Shown here: positions 18,018 to 25,791 of the stretch, in pieces
How the letters are laid out: every line of letters begins with the position of its first letter
How positions within the stretch are numbered: the first letter of the stretch is position 1
Assembly (NCBI GenBank): GCA_031265105.1
Contig: JAISDC010000238.1
Coordinates: 1-35,748, forward strand
Direction of reading: 5' to 3'
Length of the DNA: 35,748 nt
Origin: Verrucomicrobiales bacterium
GTDB taxonomy: Bacteria; Verrucomicrobiota; Verrucomicrobiia; Methylacidiphilales; JAAUTS01
The notes under the pieces: model-generated
Told to the model about the DNA's origin: nothing
Databases searched by the model: none
Seen by the model: the letters and a program-made list of their open reading frames with translations, nothing else
Program-made: the position numbers and the translations under genes

Positions 18018-18416
18018 AACGGCGCACGGGAAGGCAGCACCAGTGCGCGGGAGCTTGTTTTCAGTGCGCGGAATAGCGTTTTCAGTGAACTGAATGTCAT
18101 AACCAGTGAACTGAAAATCAGCACCAGTGCACTGCACGGCGTTTTCAGTGCACTGGTAAGCATAATCAGCGCACTGAAAATCATCACCAGTGCGCGGGAA
18201 ATGAATTTCAGTGCACCGGTAAGCGCCGGCAGTGCACTGGTAACGATTTTCCGTGAGCTTAAAACGCTATGCAGTGCGCTGATAATGAATTTCAGTGCAC
18301 TGAAAACGATATGCAGCGCACTGGTTATGATTTTTAGTTCACTGGTTATGATGTTCAGTTCACTGGCAGCGGTTTTCCGTGCGCCGAAAATGAGGCGCCG
18401 CGCACTGGTAACGCTG
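18018..18416. repeat. 21-bp tandem array 1, about 19 units with palindromic core TTCAGTGCACTGAA
   Basis: Units 18039-18059, 18060-18080, 18081-18101 ... 18396-18416 at exactly 21 bp, no indels; degenerate unit at 18018-18038. Confidence 0.95.
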
Positions 18417-18442
18417 GCTAACCGGTACGCGACAGCGAGGTA

Positions 18443-18517
18443 CTGGGAGCGCCGGCTTCCAGCCGGCTGGTTCACCGGTGAGGGTTAGTCTGCCGGCAAG
18501 GATGCCGGCGCTCCCAG
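18443..18517. repeat. CTGGGAGCGCCGGC inverted-repeat element
   Basis: ctgggagcgccggc...gccggcgctcccag. Confidence 0.8.
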
Positions 18518-18536
18518 TTTAGACCCCGGCGGCAGC

Positions 18537-18650
18537 CCTGGGAGCGCCGTCGTCCCCGACGGCCTGGCGCGGCGCGCCGTGTCGCTACGTAGTCGGCATG
18601 AGGTGGGTCGGGGTTTGGCAGGGGCCGTCGGGGACGACGGCGCTCCCAGG
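18537..18650. repeat. Perfect 28-bp inverted repeat of the same family
   Basis: 18537-18564 is the exact reverse complement of 18623-18650; CGCTCCCAGG tandemly duplicated at 18641-18660. Confidence 0.9.
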
Positions 18651-18764
18651 CGCTCCCAGGAATATGCTATCTACTACCTACTATCTACCAGCCGGCTGGT
18701 TCACCTGCCAAGGTTAGTCTGCCGGCAAGATGCCGGCGCTCCCAGTGCTGACGCGGTTAACCCC

Positions 18765-19973
18765 TCATTCCAAGCCAACCGTCGCCGGCGCCCCCGCCAC
18801 GCACAGGCTCTCGAAATGCAGCTCCTGCCCCTTCTCCAGTTGCGGGATAATTTCGACGGTGTGCTCCTGGTCGGCGGCCAGGCCCTCCGCCAGGTACTCG
18901 ACGTAACGCCAACTGCCGACTTTGTTCCCCGCGTCGTAAGTCTTCGGCGCCCCGCCGTCGATGACCACCTGGTACTTGCCGCTTTTGACGGTGGACTCGC
19001 CGTACAGGATGATGTTCTGCCCGCGCACTTTGAATTTCAACGCCGGCGGCTGATGCTCACCGTCAGCGTTGGTCGCGGCAGCCACCTCGTCCAGCCAGCG
19101 CGAGGGGGTGAAGTCGAAGCAAAAGCCGGTGCGGTCCGCCAAGTGCCGCGTCCAGCCCGCCGGCAGGCCGGGCAAGTCGAGCAAGCGCGCGCGGTTGACG
19201 GTCATATAAGTGTCCGCGTACAACATCGACGCCGGCAACTTGGCGACCGTCTTCGCGTCAATCGCCGCCAGCAGCGCGGCCCAGCCGGCCTCGGCATACA
19301 GCGCGTAGCCGCGGCTGCCGCAATGCGTCCCCTGGCCCGGCACGTCCCACAGCGTGTCGGGCGTCTCCTGCCCCGCCGCGACGCGCTGTTGCGCCAGCGC
19401 CACGGCGTCGCCGACCGGCAGGTTATACTCCGCGGCGATTTGCTTGTGCAGCGGATCGAGCGGGCGGACGCGCGTGTTGTTAGGCTCCACGTCCGGCTTG
19501 ACCGGGAAAATCATCACCACCACCGGCACGCCCCGCTGCACCAGGCGGCGGATGCCGGCCTCGTAAGACGCCATGCGCTGCGGGTCCGGCTCGCTGTAGC
19601 AGCCGTCGTTGACGGTGTATTCGTAAAACACCAAATCGGGCTGCCGCGCCAGCACATCGCGCTCCAGCCGGAACGCGCCGAGTTGCGAGCCGGTGCCGCC
19701 GATGGCCGCGTCCCAGAAGTCAAAGTACGCCGCGCGGTAATGCTTGCGCAGCCGCTCCGCGATTTTCGCGCGGTAACTGTCATGCGTCGGGTCCGTCGCC
19801 TGCGACCCCCAGGTGAGGCTGCCGCCGAAAAACACCACGTTTAATTCCCCGCCCGCCCTCGCCTTTTGGTCAAACGCCGCGAACGACGCGTCTGCCGCTG
19901 ACGCCGCCGCCAGCCCGCTGATACTCATTGTGATTGCCATAAAGCCTGCCTGCCATTGTTGTTTGGTGGTCAT
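18765..19973 (-). CDS. Secreted SGNH/GDSL-type hydrolase
   Basis: Signal-like MTTKQQWQAGFMAITMSISGLAAASAA; LNVVFFGGSLTWGSQA; VFYEYTVND; ORF extension to 20045 lies in a repeat. Confidence 0.82.
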   Translation of the reverse strand: MTTKQQWQAGFMAITMSISGLAAASAADASFAAFDQKARAGGELNVVFFGGSLTWGSQATDPTHDSYRAKIAERLRKHYRAAYFDFWDAAIGGTGSQLGAFRLERDVLARQPDLVFYEYTVNDGCYSEPDPQRMASYEAGIRRLVQRGVPVVVMIFPVKPDVEPNNTRVRPLDPLHKQIAAEYNLPVGDAVALAQQRVAAGQETPDTLWDVPGQGTHCGSRGYALYAEAGWAALLAAIDAKTVAKLPASMLYADTYMTVNRARLLDLPGLPAGWTRHLADRTGFCFDFTPSRWLDEVAAATNADGEHQPPALKFKVRGQNIILYGESTVKSGKYQVVIDGGAPKTYDAGNKVGSWRYVEYLAEGLAADQEHTVEIIPQLEKGQELHFESLCVAGAPATVGLE

Positions 19974-19979
19974 ATGATT

Positions 19980-20161
19980 AGCTACATTAACGCAAAGGCG
20001 CGGAGGAGCAAAGGCGCAAAGAAGTTTTTTTAACAGGGAGAACATGGAGGAATTGGAGGGGGCTGTTAATTGTAGCTAACCTTCCTCCAATAACTCCATG
20101 CTCTCTTTGTAAAAAAAATCTTCGCGTCTTTGCTCCTTTGCGCCTTTGCGTTAATGAAGCT
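19980..20161. repeat. CAAAGG-family inverted repeat (long form)
   Basis: agctacattaacgcaaaggcgcggaggagcaaagg...ggagaacatggaggaattggagg...cctccaataactccatgctctctttgt...cctttgcgttaatgaagct. Confidence 0.9.
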
Positions 20162-20171
20162 GTTTTGGAAT

Positions 20172-21572
20172 CTAGGGAATAATCTGGCGGCTGGCCCCGG
20201 CGAGCAACTCCAGCCAGCGCTCATAAGCCTGCCGGTTATAAGCTCGCAACAACGGGACGCTGCCAGCGGGCGCGGTGCCGTCGGGATTGAGGAAGGCCGG
20301 GCCGAGGTCGAGGTAGCGGATGGTTTCACCGTCAGCGAGCTTGGCGAGGAGTTCGTTGTATTCCCGGACGCGGGCGCGCGACGGGTCGGCCGGCGTCGCG
20401 CCCAGGGGGAGCGCGGCGAGGAGCAGGATTTTACTGTCGGGCGCCTTGGCGCGGATGGTGTTGACGATGGCCCGCTGGTAAGCGACCAGTTCGCTGACCG
20501 TGAGCTGATCCTCCTGCAACGCCTGTTGCGTCTGGAGCACAATCAGCCGGGGGTGAAGACCGTCGAGGGCGCCGTTCTCAACCTGCCAGTAAATGTTCGC
20601 CGGCCGGTTGCCGACGATGGCGAAATTCAGCGCGCCGCAGGGGGCGAAGTGTTGCTGGAACAATTCCGGCAGGCGGTCGAAGGCGACGAGGTCTTCATCG
20701 CCGAGCAACAGCAGCCGGCACCTTTCCCGGTACGCGGGCGGCGTGGCGCGGAGGCGCTGGTGGCGGGACAGCCAGTCGTTGCGCGCCGTCGCCGTGGCGG
20801 GCGCGAGGTCGGCCGGCACCGGCCCCGGCGCGGGCGGCGGCGGGACGCCGGGCACTGGCGCGAGGGTGAGCCACTCTTCGACGATGGGTTGGAGGTTGGC
20901 CTGCCAGATGGCGAAGCCGGCCGGTTCGTTGGGATGGACTTTGTCGGTGAAAATGGCGGGCGGCAACTTGCCGTCGGGGCCGAGGAACCGGTCGCCGAAG
21001 TCGATATACTTAACCATCTGGCCGTCGTCGAGTTTGGCGAGGAGGGCGTTGGTCTGGAGGATTTTCGGCGCCAGGGCGGGCTGATCCTCGCGCGGGAAAA
21101 TCCCCTGCACCAGGACGCGGGCGGCGGGGAGTTTTTCGCGCAGATACTTGACGATGGCCCAGACGCCGTAGGCCACGGCCTCGGGTTCGCTGTTGCCGAG
21201 GTTGTTGGTGCCGATGAGCAGGATGACCATCCTGGGATGCAGCGGGTCGAGCGCGCCGTGCTGGAGCCGCCAGAGCACGTGCTCGGTGCGGTCGGAGGAA
21301 ATGCCGAGGTTGATGGCGCCGATGGGCGCGTAGTAAGCGGCCCAGATTTGCTCGCCGGGCCGGCTGGTCCAGCGGGCGGTGATGGAGTCGCCGACGAAGA
21401 CGATTTGGATTTTATCGGCGCGCGCCTGGGCGTCCCGAACCATGCCGCCGTGGATGTCATCGACCCAGTGATTGGGCATGACCGGGACGAGGTCCGCGGC
21501 GCGGGCGGCCGCGCCAAAACCGATGACCGCGATGATTAACGAGGACAGACGACGGGTGTTGATGATTTGCAT
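20172..21572 (-). CDS. Two-domain SGNH hydrolase (PAF-acetylhydrolase-like), second domain degenerate
   Basis: Domain 1: IQIVFVGDSITARW, VILLIGTNNLGN, DKVHPNEPAG; domain 2: LLLLGDEDLVAF, LIVLQTQQALQ. Confidence 0.85.
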   Translation of the reverse strand: MQIINTRRLSSLIIAVIGFGAAARAADLVPVMPNHWVDDIHGGMVRDAQARADKIQIVFVGDSITARWTSRPGEQIWAAYYAPIGAINLGISSDRTEHVLWRLQHGALDPLHPRMVILLIGTNNLGNSEPEAVAYGVWAIVKYLREKLPAARVLVQGIFPREDQPALAPKILQTNALLAKLDDGQMVKYIDFGDRFLGPDGKLPPAIFTDKVHPNEPAGFAIWQANLQPIVEEWLTLAPVPGVPPPPAPGPVPADLAPATATARNDWLSRHQRLRATPPAYRERCRLLLLGDEDLVAFDRLPELFQQHFAPCGALNFAIVGNRPANIYWQVENGALDGLHPRLIVLQTQQALQEDQLTVSELVAYQRAIVNTIRAKAPDSKILLLAALPLGATPADPSRARVREYNELLAKLADGETIRYLDLGPAFLNPDGTAPAGSVPLLRAYNRQAYERWLELLAGASRQIIP

Positions 21573-21592
21573 AAGGGCGGTTTTTTTGGATT

Positions 21593-21712
21593 AGCTACAT
21601 TAACGCAAAGGCGCTAAGGAGCAAAGGCGCAAAGGTTTTTTTTGTTTTGGTTTTAAATTAACAAAAAATTCTTCGCGCCTTTGCTCCTTAGCACCTTTGC
21701 GTTAATGAAGCT
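21593..21712. repeat. CAAAGG-family inverted repeat
   Basis: agctacattaacgcaaaggcgctaaggagcaaagg...cctttgctccttagcacctttgcgttaatgaagct. Confidence 0.9.
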
Positions 21713-21714
21713 TG

Positions 21715-21782
21715 TAGCTAACCCAAAAAATCCTTCGCGCCTTTGCCCCTTTGCGCCTTTGCGTTAATGAAGCTCTGTAGCT
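21715..21782. repeat. Additional CAAAGG-family right arm adjacent to the preceding element
   Basis: tagctaacccaaaaaatccttcgcgcctttgcccctttgcgcctttgcgttaatgaagct. Confidence 0.8.
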
Positions 21783-23977
21783 AAAAAAACTTCCCGCCAC
21801 GCCGCGTCGCCGCTGACGGTGAGTTCACCATCAGCGCCCAATTCCACCAGCGCGACGGTGCCGCCGGTGAACTCCAGCGTCCGCCCGCCGACGGTGAGCA
21901 AGCCGTCCAGCGTCCGCTGCTCGCGCGCGACCGCCACCACGAATTGCCGGCTGCCCCGCTGATAGTGCCGCCACAAAATCGTGTCCGCACAACAACGCAC
22001 CGGCGACACCGTCAGCGGCGTCAGCAAGTCCAGCAACCGCTCGCGCGGGTCGAGGTCCGTGAGCCATTGCACATTGCCGCGCCGATTGCGGACGCGGTGC
22101 CGCTCGCCCTCGACGGATTGCGCCACCCGCTCACCGTCAGCGAGCGGATAAGTCACATCCAGCCGCTGCGCGCGATATTCCGGCAGCCGCGCGCCCGCCT
22201 CAATGCCCCGCAAATACTCGCCAATCGTGACCGGCGGCATCTCCAGCAACGCCGCGAACTCCGCCGCCAGCGGCTCCCCGTCCGTGTCAAACGCCGGCGG
22301 CGGGCCGGTGAAAATCACGTGGCCACCGTTATTGGCGAAGTTCCACACCGTCGTCCACGCCGCCCGCGGCAACGCCACCGCGTAAGGCAACACCAGCGCG
22401 CGATACGCGCCCAGCCTGGTGACCAATTGCCCGCCGCTGACCGAGGCGTCCGCCAGCAAGCGGCTGTCCACCCAGTCGAACGCCACATTGCGCTGCATGA
22501 ACAAGTGCGCCGTGTTCAGGCAAAACGCCTTGTGCGCGCCGGCGAGACAGTTGCGATTGACCGCGCACACCCCCTCCCAGCCGTGCCAAATGGCGAGGTC
22601 CGCCGACGGTGTCACCCGGCCCAGCCGCCGCGCCAGTTCCCGGTGCCGGCGCATGGCGCTGACGGTCTCCTCCCACGTGTAGTGCGCCGGGAACAGCGCG
22701 GTGTCGGCCGCCGCGCCGTACCAGATGTTGAACCAGGTGATGTCCATCAGCGTCATCAGCCGCGCGTTATAGGCGGTCAGCGAGTTGGTGGGCTTGGCGT
22801 GCCAGGTGTTGACCTCCGCCTCGCCGCTGGCCGTGAGCCGCGCCAGCGACGACGCCAGCGTGTAAGCGTAACTCACCGACGGCGGGTCCCACCAGCAACA
22901 GTCGGTGTAACCCGCGTCCATGTTGTCATTGAGCCGGAAATAATCCACCGCCCCGGCGCGATAATCCGTCTGCGACCCCTCGCCGTGCCAGGTGTGATGC
23001 GTGCCGAGCAACAGGTCGGCGCCCCACAACTCGCGCGCCTTTTGAAACAAGCGCCGCTGCGCCTCAAACAACCCCTCGTTCAAAGTTTCATAATAATGCA
23101 GCCGCACCGTCAGCGTCTCCGCGTCCACCCGCGGACTGTCGAGCAAATGCAGCTTCATCCCCAGCGCATAACCGTGCCGCCGCGCAAACGCCTGGGCGAA
23201 CGCCGCGCCGTAATAGTAACTCTGCCAGTCGCCGCCGAAGCCCGGCTCATCCCAGCCGACCCCGTCCAGCGGCACCTCGCGGTAACATTCCAGCAACTCA
23301 TCATAATAACGCCAGCAGTCCGGCGACCAAAAATCCACCGCGCGGTAATCGGAGAACCGCGCGTAAATCACCAGCCGCCGCCCGTCACCGTCAGCGGCGG
23401 CGACGCTGCCGGTGAGCCGCGCGTAGTGCCGCCCCAGGCGCGGCCGGCCCTCGGTATAATACTGCTCGCTGACCGTGAAGCCGGTGTCGTAACTTTCATC
23501 CTCATAACTGACCCGGCACTGCAAATCCGCCAACCGCCGCGCCTGGCGGTCGTCACCGTCAGCGACCAAAAACGCCGCCTCGACCCCAAGAAAATCCGCC
23601 TGCCCCGTGCTCACGTTCGGCACCGGAATCCGCGCCTCGAACCGCCCGTTCACCGTCAGCGCCTCCCCGCGTACCAGCCGGACATACATCGCGCCGGGGA
23701 ATTGCTCCCCCATATCGCGCCCCACCGGCAGCGGGTGCGGCTCGCAATCGAGCACGATTTTCATCCCGCGCGCGTGAGCCGCCGCCGCGAGCCGGCGCAC
23801 CGCGCTGACCGTGACCGGCGAGCGATGGGTGAAATTGGTATTGCGCAACATCACCCGGACAATGCCATAACCGGCATCGTGCAAATCCGCAATGGCAGCC
23901 TCCAGTTTGTCGGGAGAAAATAATAACGTCTCATTCAACCAGAGACCCATGCTTTGTTGTTTGTCACGTCCGGCCAT
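21764..23977 (-). CDS. Putative glycoside hydrolase (TIM-barrel-like)
   Basis: AARLHARGMKIVLDCEPH-type barrel strands, LDGVGWDEPGFGGDW, LVLPYAVALPRAAWTTVWNFANNGGHVIFTG domain; family not assigned. Confidence 0.55.
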   Translation of the reverse strand: MAGRDKQQSMGLWLNETLLFSPDKLEAAIADLHDAGYGIVRVMLRNTNFTHRSPVTVSAVRRLAAAAHARGMKIVLDCEPHPLPVGRDMGEQFPGAMYVRLVRGEALTVNGRFEARIPVPNVSTGQADFLGVEAAFLVADGDDRQARRLADLQCRVSYEDESYDTGFTVSEQYYTEGRPRLGRHYARLTGSVAAADGDGRRLVIYARFSDYRAVDFWSPDCWRYYDELLECYREVPLDGVGWDEPGFGGDWQSYYYGAAFAQAFARRHGYALGMKLHLLDSPRVDAETLTVRLHYYETLNEGLFEAQRRLFQKARELWGADLLLGTHHTWHGEGSQTDYRAGAVDYFRLNDNMDAGYTDCCWWDPPSVSYAYTLASSLARLTASGEAEVNTWHAKPTNSLTAYNARLMTLMDITWFNIWYGAAADTALFPAHYTWEETVSAMRRHRELARRLGRVTPSADLAIWHGWEGVCAVNRNCLAGAHKAFCLNTAHLFMQRNVAFDWVDSRLLADASVSGGQLVTRLGAYRALVLPYAVALPRAAWTTVWNFANNGGHVIFTGPPPAFDTDGEPLAAEFAALLEMPPVTIGEYLRGIEAGARLPEYRAQRLDVTYPLADGERVAQSVEGERHRVRNRRGNVQWLTDLDPRERLLDLLTPLTVSPVRCCADTILWRHYQRGSRQFVVAVAREQRTLDGLLTVGGRTLEFTGGTVALVELGADGELTVSGDAAWREVFLATELH

Positions 23978-24031
23978 AAAGGGCGCAATCTATGAAACCC
24001 GCCCCCGATTGCAAGTCATTATTGCAAATAA

Positions 24032-24170
24032 CTCAAAGCTCAAAACTCAAAGCGCAAAACCACAACTGATTAACGCAAAACTAGCTGACGCCTGGGACTA
24101 ACGCCGCAGGCGCGTTTTGCGTTTTGCCTTGTGGTTTTGAGTTATGAGTTTTGAGCTTTGAGTTCCCTAA
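24032..24170. repeat. CTCAAAACTCAAAGCTC-word inverted repeat
   Basis: aactcaaagctcaaaactcaaagcgcaaaaccacaa...ttgtggttttgagttatgagttttgagctttgagtt; related copy at 31170-31250. Confidence 0.85.
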
Positions 24171-25227
24171 CGCACCCCGCCACGCACTCGAAGTGCGCGG
24201 TTTGCGGGAACAAATCGACCGGCAGGAAATACTGCGGCACCCAGCGCGGCACCAGCGCCTTGAGGTCGCGCGCCAAGGTCGCGGGATTGCAGGAAACATA
24301 CACCATAGCGCGGGCCGGACAAGCGGCCAGCCAGTCCCGCATGGCAGCGCTCAACCCTTCCCTGGGAGGATCAAGCAGCAATACCGCCCGCGTCAGGTCA
24401 CCGTCAGCGGCCAGTTGCGGCAACACGGTCTCGCAATCGCCCGCGCGCAATTCCACGCTGGCCGGCAAGCTCCGGCGCGCCTCGGCCACCAGCCGCGCGT
24501 CCGCCTCAATCATGCTGACCCGCGTCCCGGTGACGGCCAGCGGCACGGTAAAAAAGCCCGCGCCGCCGTAACATTCGATTATCCAGGCCGGTTGCAAATC
24601 CAGGCAACAGGCCGCGACCGCGGCGCGAAACTCGGCCAGCAAAAATTTGTTCGCCTGATAAAAACCCGTCGCCGGCAAGGCGGCCTCCCGCAGCGAGTAA
24701 TGCGCCCGCCGTCCCGGATGCGCGCGCAAATACCGCAACTTGGCGTTCACCTCGTCCGAGGCCAGCGGACACTCCTGAATATCCAGCAGCCGGCCGTCCC
24801 CGGCACGAAACCCAATCACCCGGCCCTGTTGATGCACGCTGATGCGGTTGCGATAGCCGTAAGCGCGCGGCGCGGCCAGCCAGGGCCGCGTCTCCGTCAG
24901 CGCCAGGCCGCCGATGCGCGCCAGCACCTCCCGCAACTGCCCGGTCTTTACCGCCAGTTGGGTTGGATAATCCAGATGCTGATACTGGCAGCCGCCGCAC
25001 ACACCGAAATATTGGCACCGCGGCTGACAGCGACCCGCGCCGGCCTGCAACAACTCGGTGATGGCCGCCCGGACAAAGCGGCCGGAGTTTTTCACCACGC
25101 GCGCCCGCAACCGGTCGCCGCTGGCGGCAAACGGCACGAACACCACCTGCCCGTTGTGCCGCGCCACGCCGTCGCCGCCGAACGCCACGTCGGTAATCTC
25201 CAGCTCAATCAAATCGTCAATTTTCAT
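24142..25227 (-). CDS. RlmD/RlmCD/TrmA-family RNA (uracil-5-)methyltransferase with Fe-S cysteines
   Basis: TRAM-like N-terminus, CQPRCQYFGVCGGCQYQHLDY, LLLDPPREGL, VYVSCNPATLARDL. Confidence 0.9.
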   Translation of the reverse strand: MKIDDLIELEITDVAFGGDGVARHNGQVVFVPFAASGDRLRARVVKNSGRFVRAAITELLQAGAGRCQPRCQYFGVCGGCQYQHLDYPTQLAVKTGQLREVLARIGGLALTETRPWLAAPRAYGYRNRISVHQQGRVIGFRAGDGRLLDIQECPLASDEVNAKLRYLRAHPGRRAHYSLREAALPATGFYQANKFLLAEFRAAVAACCLDLQPAWIIECYGGAGFFTVPLAVTGTRVSMIEADARLVAEARRSLPASVELRAGDCETVLPQLAADGDLTRAVLLLDPPREGLSAAMRDWLAACPARAMVYVSCNPATLARDLKALVPRWVPQYFLPVDLFPQTAHFECVAGCVRELKAQNS

Positions 25228-25293
25228 CATCATCGCCACCAACAAAAAACCCGCCTCACAAGGAAGCGGGTTGTGCCTGACCGGAGGCCAAAA

Positions 25294-25653
25294 TCAATAC
25301 CAATTGTCGTACAAATCCGCCGGCGGATAGGCGTTCACGTTGCCGCTGTCATAAGCGGCGGACTTGATGCCGTCCACCCCGAACGGCGAGGTGACGATTT
25401 CCGCGACACCGACGCCAACATCCATGATCATGCGACCGGCGCCCTGCACCAATCCCTTGGTGGTGCCGACCGTCGGGCCTTCCGCCTGGGTCAGCATATA
25501 GGTGGAATCAAACAATTCCGCCGGCGCCAGAATCACGTTCGCCAAGCCTTGTCCCAGGCGGTCATAAAACGTGGGTTTCTTCGGCATGGTCAAATCAGCA
25601 TGCGCCATGGAAAATGTCATTACCAACGCCAGAGTTATCAATAATTGTTTCAT
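25294..25653 (-). CDS. Exosortase system-associated protein, TIGR04073-like
   Basis: MKQLLITLALVMTFSMAHA signal; LGQGLANVILAPAELFDSTYMLTQAEGPTVGTTKGLVQGAGRMIMDVGVGVAEIVTSPFG. Confidence 0.7.
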   Translation of the reverse strand: MKQLLITLALVMTFSMAHADLTMPKKPTFYDRLGQGLANVILAPAELFDSTYMLTQAEGPTVGTTKGLVQGAGRMIMDVGVGVAEIVTSPFGVDGIKSAAYDSGNVNAYPPADLYDNWY

Positions 25654-25791
25654 CTCGGCCTTTCTACGCATTTCCTATGAACAAGGCAAGCGAAAGTTCA
25701 AAATATTTTTGCGATTTTCAGGCGTGACCCGCCGCGGTAATCTTTTTTCAATCACCCCATGACCTCTTGGTAAAAAAACGAATCAGCGCCT

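Noticed and set aside
18018-18416. CRISPR array
   Set aside because: No alternation of identical repeats and unique spacers; the 21-bp units are contiguous and degenerate, and no cas-like genes are present.
18018-18416. Plasmid-type iteron origin
   Set aside because: Iterons can be 21-22 bp and phased, but there is no Rep-like gene, AT-rich region or DnaA box nearby, and the second array has a different sequence.
18579-19844. 421-aa plus-strand ORF and similar long antisense ORFs (1116-2036, 13632-14738, 20130-21539, 24151-25644)
   Set aside because: Overlap well-supported genes on the other strand and lack recognisable domains.
20066-20542. 158-aa ORF containing TKRAWSYWRKVS
   Set aside because: Translation of the CAAAGG repeat plus an antisense frame of the SGNH gene; useful only as evidence that the repeat is shared with 4405-4560.
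21944-23923. 659-aa plus-strand ORF
   Set aside because: Shadow ORF antisense to the GH-like gene; Arg/Pro/His-rich composition typical of GC-rich antisense frames.
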